Origin: Pseudomonadota bacterium
GTDB lineage: Bacteria > Pseudomonadota > Alphaproteobacteria > UBA8366 > JADFVY01
Reading direction: 5' to 3'
NCBI GenBank assembly: GCA_015222795.1
Contig: JADFVY010000387.1
Location: 1 to 6,972, forward strand
Length of the DNA stretch: 6,972 nucleotides
Shown: piece after piece, positions 1-4,165 of the stretch
How positions within the stretch are numbered: the first letter of the stretch is position 1
Layout: the number at the start of each line of letters is the position of its first letter
Position numbers and translations under genes: made by a program
Notes under the pieces: generated by a model
Seen by the model: only the letters and a program-made list of their open reading frames with translations
What the model was told of the DNA's origin: nothing
The model's database searches: none

Positions 1-348
1 GAGGAAATCTCAAGCCAGATATCCTCGGTTCAGGAAGAGACTCGCGGTACCGTCACGGCGATCGACAACATCATGTCGATCATCAGCGAGATCAGCGACA
101 TCTCGACCACCATCGCCTCGGCCGTCGAGGAGCAGGGCGTTTCCACGCAGGAGATCGCGCGGAACGTCCAGCAGGCGGCCCAGGGTACCCAGGAGGTCAA
201 CTCCAATATCGGGGGCGTCACCCAGGCCGCCTCCAGCACGGGCGCCGCGTCGTCCCAGGTGCTGGAATCCGCCAGCCAGCTCTCGGCCCAGGCCGAAGGT
301 CTGCGTGGCGAGGTCGAAAAATTCCTGGCCGACGTCCGCGCCGCCTGA
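1..348 (+). CDS. Methyl-accepting chemotaxis protein, C-terminal part (5' truncated by the window edge)
   Basis: Reading frame 1 is open from the first base to a TGA at 346-348, giving about 115 residues that are nearly all amphipathic helix. The composition (Ala, Gln, Ser, Glu, Thr, with heptad spacing) and the stretch AVEEQGVSTQEIARNVQQAA (residues about 41-60 of the fragment) match the C-terminal, membrane-returning arm of the MCP cytoplasmic signalling coiled coil. EEQG...TQEI resembles an adaptation (methylation) site. In the family, this domain forms receptor trimers that control CheA through CheW. The hairpin tip, HAMP, transmembrane and sensor regions would lie upstream of the window, so the ligand cannot be inferred. 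The protein ends in VEKFLADVRAA and has no CheR/CheB-tethering NWETF-type pentapeptide. The internal ATG at 73 is not the start, because the coding pattern continues unbroken upstream of it. Family assignment is firm; the specific receptor is unknown. Confidence 0.9.
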   Translation, partial: EEISSQISSVQEETRGTVTAIDNIMSIISEISDISTTIASAVEEQGVSTQEIARNVQQAAQGTQEVNSNIGGVTQAASSTGAASSQVLESASQLSAQAEGLRGEVEKFLADVRAA

Positions 349-390
349 TCGTCTATACATCGTAGACGGCCTGTTGTTTGCTCCAGGCCG

Positions 391-419
391 GGGCCGCCCT
401 TCGGGGCGGCCCATTTTTT
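391..419 (+). terminator. Rho-independent terminator of the chemotaxis receptor gene
   Basis: A perfect 9-bp stem GGGCCGCCC (391-399) / GGGCGGCCC (404-412) closed by a TTCG tetraloop (400-403) is followed, after one A, by six T (414-419). The C(UUCG)G loop is exceptionally stable. It lies 42 bases after the receptor stop codon. On the minus strand the hairpin has no T-run behind it, so it looks directional, although the stem also lies just past the convergent YmdB-family gene, whose TAA stop (418-420) overlaps the end of the T-tract. Confidence 0.92.
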
Positions 420-1251
420 ATGCGGATGGCGGCGGATAGACCGGCCATTCCGGCCGCAACCGTCCGCCCTGCCTCAGCGGCGCGACATGGACCGCCAGGC
501 CCGTCGCATCGTCGGTTTCCACGAACACGCCGCAGACCGTGGCCTCGCCGTCGGCCGGGGACAGGCGTTCGCCGCGCATCTTGCGGACGAAGCGGTCGAC
601 CGAGCCTTCCTTCTTCATGCCGATGACCGAATCGTAGTCGCCGCACATGCCGGCGTCCGTCTGATAGGCCGTGCCAGCGGTCAAAATCTGTGCGTCGGCC
701 GTCGGCGTATGGGTATGGCTGCCGACGACAAGGCTGGCGCGCCCATCCAGATAATGGCCCAGCGCCATCTTTTCGCTGCTGGCCTCGCCATGAACATCCA
801 CCAGCACCGCGTCGGCGCCGGCGCTTCTGGGGTTTTCCTTCGGGGCCAACCGATCGACGGCGGCGAATGGACAGTCCAGCGGGTCCATGAACAGCCGGCA
901 CATCACGCTGATCACCGCCACCTTTTTGCCACCGCGTGCCGGATACAGCCCGGCGCCGGTGCCCGGTGTGCCTTGCGGGAAGTTCGCCGGGCGCTGCAGA
1001 CGTTTCTGCTCGCTGATATAGGGAATGATTTCGCGCTGGTCCCAGCTATGATTGCCGCCGGTAATCACGTCCACCCCGGCCGCGAACATGGCGTCGCAGA
1101 TCTTAGGCGTCATGCCAAAGCCGGCGGCCGCGTTCTCGGCGTTCACCACAACGAAATCCAGGTCCAGTTCCTTGCGCAGGCCGGGCATCCGCTCGACCAC
1201 CGCGTCGCGGCCGCTGCGCCCCACCACGTCGCCCAGAAACAGCATCTTCAT
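418..1251 (-). CDS. YmdB-family metallophosphoesterase (TIGR00282-type)
   Basis: A 277-residue protein, the usual length for this family. Conserved metal-site motifs appear in order: GDVVG (Asp8), NAEN (Asn37, Glu39, Asn40), GGNHSWD (Asn67, His68), DVHGEASSEK (His154), GSHTHTPTAD (His179, His181) and TDAGMCGDYDSVIG (about 198-211). These match the dinuclear-metal phosphoesterase fold of Bacillus subtilis YmdB, a cyclic-nucleotide phosphodiesterase; the substrate here is unproven. No signal peptide or membrane segment is seen, so it is cytosolic. I chose the ATG at 1251 (MKMLFLGD) over the upstream ATG at 1278 because it has a GGGAGAG Shine-Dalgarno at 1257-1263, starts directly on the first beta strand as in homologues, and gives a four-base ATGA overlap with the 5-formyltetrahydrofolate cyclo-ligase stop (1248-1250). 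It is the last gene of the leftward block, and its TAA touches the convergent terminator. It is unrelated to the E. coli macrodomain protein also called YmdB. Confidence 0.93.
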   Translation of the reverse strand: MKMLFLGDVVGRSGRDAVVERMPGLRKELDLDFVVVNAENAAAGFGMTPKICDAMFAAGVDVITGGNHSWDQREIIPYISEQKRLQRPANFPQGTPGTGAGLYPARGGKKVAVISVMCRLFMDPLDCPFAAVDRLAPKENPRSAGADAVLVDVHGEASSEKMALGHYLDGRASLVVGSHTHTPTADAQILTAGTAYQTDAGMCGDYDSVIGMKKEGSVDRFVRKMRGERLSPADGEATVCGVFVETDDATGLAVHVAPLRQGGRLRPEWPVYPPPSA

Positions 1252-1847
1252 GACCGCTCTCCCAAAATGTGGAAACATTCCCGTTCGGTCAGCATCCAGT
1301 CCAGGGGCTGATCGTGGGCGCCGTGAGGCACGGCGGAAACTTCCTGCCCTGCCCAGGCCGCGCCGATCGCCGTCACCGCCCCACGCGCCCGCAGCCCTTC
1401 CAGGCTGCGGTCGTAAAAGCCGCCGCCATAACCCAGCCGATACCCCGCGCGGTCGAACGCCAGCAGCGGCACCAGCAAAACCCGCGGCGCGATCTCGGGC
1501 GCGCTTTCCAACGGCTCGCGAATTCCCCAGGGTCCTTCCGACATTTCGTCGCCATCGCGCCAGGCGCGGAAGACCAGCGGCCGGGCCTTGCCGACCACGA
1601 CCGGCAGTGCGATTTCATGGCCGCGCGCCGCCAGCGCCCGCAGCACGGGCAGCAGGTCGATCTCGCCGCCGATCGGCCAGAAACCAGAGACCGTCGCGCC
1701 AGCGGGGATCGCCCCGGCGCCGAGCAGATTATCAATCAGAAGCCGGGTGGCATCGTCCGGCGCGACCAATTCGCGCCGCCGCGCGGTCGCTTCCCGGCGC
1801 AGGGCGCTCTTTGTTTCGTCGATGTCGATGTCGTTGGCGATGATCAT
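1248..1847 (-). CDS. fthC: 5-formyltetrahydrofolate cyclo-ligase (methenyl-THF synthetase)
   Basis: A 199-residue protein with the family's full architecture. It converts 5-formyl-THF to 5,10-methenyl-THF using ATP, returning a stored folate to one-carbon metabolism in the cytosol. Visible motifs are ALRREATARRREL near the N terminus, the substrate-loop pattern FWPIGGEIDLLP (about 56-67), WGIREP (107-112) and the signature LLAFDRAGYRLGYGGGFYDR (about 128-147), which holds the ATP/substrate Gly-rich loop. Codons remain open upstream to 2042, but that extension runs through the 6S RNA and its terminator and has no family similarity. The ATG at 1847 (MIIANDIDIDETK) is the only sensible start, although its ribosome site (GTGGA about 6 bases upstream) is weak. 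The gene follows the 6S RNA directly, as in the E. coli ssrS-ygfA pair, so expression may depend on read-through. Its stop overlaps the YmdB-family start (ATGA). Also called ygfA. Confidence 0.94.
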   Translation of the reverse strand: MIIANDIDIDETKSALRREATARRRELVAPDDATRLLIDNLLGAGAIPAGATVSGFWPIGGEIDLLPVLRALAARGHEIALPVVVGKARPLVFRAWRDGDEMSEGPWGIREPLESAPEIAPRVLLVPLLAFDRAGYRLGYGGGFYDRSLEGLRARGAVTAIGAAWAGQEVSAVPHGAHDQPLDWMLTERECFHILGERS

Positions 1848-1867
1848 AAAATCCACTGAAATTGGAC

Positions 1868-1899
1868 AAAAAATATACGCCTCCCATGGCGGGGGCGTA
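1868..1899 (-). terminator. Rho-independent terminator after 6S RNA
   Basis: On the minus strand, TACGCC (1899-1894) plus CCC (1893-1891) pairs with GGG (1885-1883) plus GGCGTA (1881-1876), with a five-base loop and one bulged base (1882). TAT and six T (1873-1868) follow. It lies four bases beyond the inferred closing stem of 6S RNA and only 20 bases before the fthC start, so it would separate or attenuate 6S RNA from fthC transcription. Confidence 0.82.
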
Positions 1900-1902
1900 A
1901 GT

Positions 1903-2063
1903 AGGGTGCTGCCGCATCGACCGTGGTCACAGAGTCCTCTCGGGCCTGCTTGTGCAGGTGGGCGCCATATACCGGGACCACGGCCCCGGCAGGGACAGCT
2001 CCCTAGAGATGATAATCGGCCCCAGGGATCTAGACGACTCACGCGTCGGGCAGCAGCAACCCT
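1903..2063 (-). ncRNA. ssrS: 6S RNA (regulator of sigma70 RNA polymerase)
   Basis: About 161 nt, typical for alphaproteobacterial 6S RNA, in the conserved position between zapA and fthC. The ends pair: AGGG-(U)-UGCUGC at 2063-2053 with GCAGCA-CCCU at 1912-1903, one U bulged. An inner stem pairs CCGUGGUC (1983-1976) with GACCACGG (1928-1921), and an apical hairpin is CCUGC-ACAA-GCAGG (1958-1945). The segment CCCUGGGGCCGAUUAUCAU (about 2027-2009) resembles the 5' side of the E. coli central bubble (CCCCUGAGCCGAUAUUUCAU), and the 3' part GAUGCGGCAGCACCCU resembles E. coli GCGGCGGCAUCUCGG. In the family, the RNA mimics an open promoter, sequesters housekeeping holoenzyme in stationary phase, and is released by pRNA synthesis. 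The ends are inferred from the promoter and closing stem; the full fold was not computed. No protein-like ORF competes in this stretch. Confidence 0.9.
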
Positions 2064-2068
2064 GTCAC

Positions 2069-2099
2069 ATTATCTAGGTTGCCTCGAGCCTCTCGGCAA
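2069..2099 (-). promoter_or_regulatory. Probable promoter of 6S RNA, inside the 3' end of zapA
   Basis: On the minus strand TTGCCG (2099-2094) is followed after 17 bases by TAGATA (2076-2071), or after 19 bases by the better -10 match GATAAT (2074-2069). Either puts transcription start near A2063, exactly where the 6S closing stem begins. The zapA stop codon TAG (2076-2074) is part of this -10 region. Confidence 0.65.
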
Positions 2100-2379
2100 G
2101 CGTTTCCATGCGCGCGGCCAGGCTTTCTATCGCGGACGCCGCGGCATCGTCGGTCCGGGGCGCCGGAGATGAACCGCCACGCACCTCTTCCATCTCATCC
2201 AGCAGCAGCAGGCTGAGCATCACCAACAGGCGCGCATCGCCGACCTGTCCGACCGCCCCGACCAGCGTGGTCATGCGTTCGTCCAGATCCCCGGCCAGAA
2301 CTTTCAGCCGGCCCTCGTCGCCGTCGGCGCAGCCAATGGTGTAATGATGTCCATTCAGATTGACGGTGACCTGTCCCAT
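2074..2379 (-). CDS. zapA: Cell division protein ZapA
   Basis: A 101-residue protein of typical ZapA length. The N-terminal part (1-20), MGQVTVNLNGHHYTIGCADG, is the beta hairpin of the family (V-T-V-x-I-x-G-x-x-Y-x-I pattern). Residues 21-66 (EGRLKVLAGDLDERM...GDARLLVMLSLLLLDEMEE) form the helix with the typical ARLLVMLSLLLLDE segment, then come a Pro/Ala-rich linker (67-80) and a terminal amphipathic helix (81-101) for coiled-coil tetramer formation. ZapA binds and cross-links FtsZ filaments at midcell. The ATG at 2379 shares its A with the TAA stop of the preceding gene (TAATG), indicating translational coupling; GGGGAGG and GGAG just upstream supply the ribosome site. The TAG stop lies within the 6S RNA promoter. 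Placement before 6S RNA and fthC matches the widely conserved zapA-ssrS-fthC order. Confidence 0.93.
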   Translation of the reverse strand: MGQVTVNLNGHHYTIGCADGDEGRLKVLAGDLDERMTTLVGAVGQVGDARLLVMLSLLLLDEMEEVRGGSSPAPRTDDAAASAIESLAARMETLAERLEAT

Positions 2380-2606
2380 TACTCCGCCGCCTCCCCAAGC
2401 ATGCCGTTCAGCCGCACGATCGCCAGATCCAGCCGGTGCGCGGCGCTATCGGACTTGTCCTTCAGCGCGGCGTAATCCTCGCGCGCCTGGCGTAGTTCGG
2501 CCGCCAGTTCCAGGTCCGTGCCCGCGGATTTCGAATTCGCGGCCGCCCTCTCAACCCTTGCCACGGCGGCGTCCAGCCTGGCCACCGCATTTTCCATCCG
2601 ACTCAT
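2379..2606 (-). CDS. Small coiled-coil protein upstream of ZapA (ZauP / DUF4164-like)
   Basis: A 75-residue protein, almost entirely predicted amphipathic helix: residues 1-24 (MSRMENAVARLDAAVARVERA) and 31-72, rich in Ala, Glu, Arg and Leu with heptad spacing. It has no cysteine, signal peptide or membrane segment. Small coiled-coil proteins of this kind (DUF4164 type) are encoded directly upstream of zapA in many alphaproteobacteria. In Caulobacter the one at this place, ZauP, acts with ZapA to focus the Z-ring. The position, length and composition suggest the same role, but low-complexity coiled coils make homology weak evidence. The ATG at 2606 follows the dCTP deaminase stop by one base (TGA-t-ATG) and has a strong GGAAGGGG ribosome site at 2613-2620. 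A second Met at codon 4 is a possible alternative start. The TAA stop overlaps the zapA start by one base. Confidence 0.8.
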   Translation of the reverse strand: MSRMENAVARLDAAVARVERAAANSKSAGTDLELAAELRQAREDYAALKDKSDSAAHRLDLAIVRLNGMLGEAAE

Positions 2607-2607
2607 A

Positions 2608-3771
2608 TCAATCCCCTTCCGGCCGTTTGAACTGCTTCGACAGCATCAGGCCCTGCCCCTGATAGGACGATCCGATGCCCGCGCCATAGAGCTTGTCCGG
2701 CACTTCCGTCAGCTTGTCGTAAGCCAGCCGCCCGACAATCTGCCCGTCCTCCAGCAGGAACGGCACCTCGTGGGAGCGCACTTCCAGCACGGCGCGGGTA
2801 TTACCCGCGGCCGCGCCGCTCCACCCGAAACCCGGATCGAAGAATCCGGCGTAATGAACCCGGAACTCGCCGACCAGTGTATCGTAGGCGACCATCTCCA
2901 CCGCGCAATCCGGCGGCACTTTCACCGCCTCCTTCGAGGCAAGAATATAGAAGTCGTCGGGGTTCAGAAAAATCCCCTCGCCCTTGCGCACGGTGATGGG
3001 GTCCCAGAAGTCCAGCGGGTCGTATTGGCCAATCTTTTCCACATCGATCATCGGCGCATGATGACGAGCGCGCCAGCCCACCAACCCGCCGTTGCTTTCG
3101 CCGCTCAGATCGACGCTTAGCCCCAACCCGTTGGAGACATCCTCCTCGCCCGGCGCGCGATCGATCAGCCCGACCTCTTCGTGCAAGCGGCGGATCGCGG
3201 CGTCACTGTAGGCCGAAGCACCACGGCGCAGACGCAACTGATTCAGCCGCGTGCCCTCATGAACAACGACGCTGAAACTGCGCGGCGAAATTTCCAGATA
3301 GAGCGGCCCCTCGTAGCCGCCGCGCACACGCTCGAACTCGGTGGCGTTGTCGGTGATCAGCCGGGTGAAGATATCCAGCCGCCCGGTGGAGCTCTTCGGA
3401 TTCGCGATTCCGGTGATATCCTGGTCCAGTTTCAGCGATTCCATCAGCGGCACGATATAGACGCAGCCCTTTTCCAGGGCCGCGCCACCGCGCAAATCGA
3501 TCTCGTGCATGCGGAAGCGCTCAATCTTCTCCATCACCGTGGAATTCGGCCCCGGCAGGAAGCTGCCCCGCACCCGATAGGCCGTCCGCCCCAGGCGCAG
3601 ATCCATGCTGGCGGGCTGGACCTGGTCTTCGGGGATATCCGACTCGGCCCGAATCTGCCCGGCCTCGATCATCGCCAGCATCGCCTGATAGGGCAGCACG
3701 CCCGCGCGGTGGTCCCGCGGCCCTTCGGCCGTCGTATCTACCCTCTCGGTCATGTTCGCGGCTTCGCTCAT
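2608..3771 (-). CDS. dcd: 2'-deoxycytidine 5'-triphosphate deaminase, two-domain form
   Basis: A 387-residue protein, about twice the length of E. coli Dcd (193), built from two dUTPase/Dcd-like halves (about 24-200 and 215-387). Dcd deaminates dCTP to dUTP, feeding dTMP synthesis in the cytosol. Motifs include VQPASMDLRLG (51-61), NPKSSTGRLD (124-133, matching the Dcd SSxxR site) and PLYLEI (156-161) in the first half. The second half has GEFRVHYAGFFDPGFG (301-316, matching the H-x-x-x-x-x-DPGF loop), AVLEVRS (327-333) and a C-terminal GSSYQGQGLMLSKQ (367-380). Start choice: an upstream GTG at 3825 adds an unlikely N terminus; ATG 3771 is taken, but ATG 3753 (MTERVD) is equally possible, and neither has a strong Shine-Dalgarno. 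First gene of the leftward block; a DnaA box lies about 130 bases upstream. Family is firm; assignment of each catalytic residue to a half is inference. Confidence 0.92.
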   Translation of the reverse strand: MSEAANMTERVDTTAEGPRDHRAGVLPYQAMLAMIEAGQIRAESDIPEDQVQPASMDLRLGRTAYRVRGSFLPGPNSTVMEKIERFRMHEIDLRGGAALEKGCVYIVPLMESLKLDQDITGIANPKSSTGRLDIFTRLITDNATEFERVRGGYEGPLYLEISPRSFSVVVHEGTRLNQLRLRRGASAYSDAAIRRLHEEVGLIDRAPGEEDVSNGLGLSVDLSGESNGGLVGWRARHHAPMIDVEKIGQYDPLDFWDPITVRKGEGIFLNPDDFYILASKEAVKVPPDCAVEMVAYDTLVGEFRVHYAGFFDPGFGWSGAAAGNTRAVLEVRSHEVPFLLEDGQIVGRLAYDKLTEVPDKLYGAGIGSSYQGQGLMLSKQFKRPEGD

Positions 3772-3840
3772 ATCCGTTAGATTCACTCCACTAGCGCCAA
3801 GGTCAATGCATGCTGTCCACGGCACAGCTTACAGGAATTA

Positions 3841-3869
3841 ATAATAGCAGAGTCGCAAGAGTTTCGTAA
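3841..3869 (-). promoter_or_regulatory. Candidate promoter for the dcd-zauP-zapA block
   Basis: On the minus strand TTACGA (3869-3864), a 17-base spacer and TATTAT (3846-3841, 5 of 6 to TATAAT) would start transcription near 3834, leaving a leader of about 60 bases before dcd. Competing possibilities are a perfect TTGACA at 3918-3913 with a poor -10 (CGTTAT at 3894-3889), and TTGACC at 3806-3801, which would give an almost leaderless mRNA. Sequence alone does not decide between them. Confidence 0.35.
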
Positions 3870-3899
3870 GCCCATGGCGGCACCGGGCATAACGAGAAC

Positions 3900-3908
3900 T
3901 TATCCACA
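3900..3908 (+). promoter_or_regulatory. Perfect consensus DnaA box
   Basis: TTATCCACA matches the 9-mer DnaA box exactly. It lies between dcd and tkt, within the spacer of the possible TTGACA promoter on the minus strand (3918-3913). I found no further perfect box nearby, so this is not an origin; it could be a regulatory site or a chance occurrence. Confidence 0.5.
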
Positions 3909-3991
3909 GACTTGTCAACAGGTAGAGGCCAGCGCGGAATCCGGCATGGGTCATTTTTCCGCCTACCCGTTAGTGTTGGCCATTGACGCCA

Positions 3992-4017
3992 CCGCCGCAC
4001 GGCGGCATTTTGCCGCC
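3992..4017 (+). repeat. Overlapping, mutually exclusive GC hairpins
   Basis: CCGCCG (3992-3997) can pair with CGGCGG (4000-4005) across only two bases, which is sterically poor. GGCGGCA (4001-4007) pairs with TGCCGCC (4011-4017) across TTT, a perfect 7-bp inverted repeat. The two share 4001-4005. No T-run follows, so this is not a clear terminator. Confidence 0.45.
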
Positions 4018-4024
4018 TTGTCGC

Positions 4025-4030
4025 TATACT
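4025..4030 (+). promoter_or_regulatory. Possible -10 element of the tkt promoter
   Basis: TATACT matches TATAAT at 5 of 6 positions. It would start transcription near 4037, giving a leader of about 125 bases that contains the 4057-4091 repeats and the short ORF. No good -35 sits at the proper distance (GCGGCA at 4002-4007), so an activator would be needed or the call is wrong. Confidence 0.35.
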
Positions 4031-4056
4031 GGCCGCAAGTCATTCTCACCTGTCCG

Positions 4057-4091
4057 CCGCGCGTGAAACTAATAATAACCGCGCGTTTCAC
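4057..4091 (+). repeat. Direct plus inverted repeat in the tkt leader (candidate operator or RNA hairpin)
   Basis: CCGCGCGT occurs at 4057-4064 and again at 4079-4086, 22 bases apart (about two helical turns). Overlapping this, GTGAAAC (4063-4069) and GTTTCAC (4085-4091) form a perfect 7-bp inverted repeat around an AT-rich centre. This could be a dimeric regulator site or an mRNA hairpin upstream of tkt. Confidence 0.45.
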
Positions 4092-4126
4092 CGGACTGGA
4101 CCGAAACGGACGGCAAGGGTAGGTAT

Positions 4127-4165
4127 ATGTTGAACGGGGAAGAAATCGGGGACCTGATCAGATGA
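4127..4165 (+). CDS. Possible 12-residue leader ORF overlapping the tkt start
   Basis: ATG at 4127 opens a 12-codon frame, MLNGEEIGDLIR, that ends with TGA at 4163-4165 and so overlaps the tkt ATG (4162-4164) as ATGA. It has its own purine-rich ribosome site, AAGGGTAGG (4115-4123), three to six bases before the ATG. If translated, its ribosomes would terminate on the tkt start, allowing coupling. The peptide has no recognised similarity and no run of one amino acid as in classic attenuators. Such a short frame can occur by chance, so the call is tentative. Confidence 0.3.
   Translation: MLNGEEIGDLIR

Larger units (their letters stand above)
3772..4161. other. Divergent intergenic region between dcd and tkt
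   Basis: About 390 bases with no convincing long gene. It holds candidate leftward promoter elements (3841-3918), one perfect DnaA box (3900-3908), overlapping GC hairpins (3992-4017), a possible rightward -10 (4025-4030), a direct/inverted repeat unit (4057-4091) and a short leader ORF (4127-4165). It is visibly more AT-rich than its neighbours around 3830-3920 and 4066-4080. Confidence 0.8.

Noticed and set aside
487..1311. 274-codon plus-strand open frame opposite the YmdB-family gene
   Set aside because: No family motifs and a His/Arg/Ala-rich shadow composition; the minus strand carries all expected metallophosphoesterase motifs.
1848..2042. N-terminal extension of fthC up to an ATG at 2042
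   Set aside because: The added 65 residues translate 6S RNA and its terminator, rich in Pro, Gly, Cys and Trp with no similarity to the enzyme family.
3772..3825. GTG start of dcd at 3825
   Set aside because: It would add 18 residues not expected in the family and has no clear ribosome site; the ATG at 3771 or 3753 fits better.
2997..3825. Frameshift or accidental fusion explaining the double-length dCTP deaminase
   Set aside because: The frame is continuous, both halves are well conserved in motif order, and two-domain Dcd proteins are an established family in alphaproteobacteria.
3900..3923. Replication origin suggested by the DnaA box and the AT-rich stretch nearby
   Set aside because: Only one perfect box is present, with no cluster of boxes and no origin-type neighbours such as dnaA, hemE or parAB in the window.
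3803..4122. Small open frames in the dcd-tkt intergenic region (3803-4000 minus, 3874-4122 plus)
   Set aside because: Odd composition, no ribosome sites and overlap with regulatory-looking elements; no support for coding.
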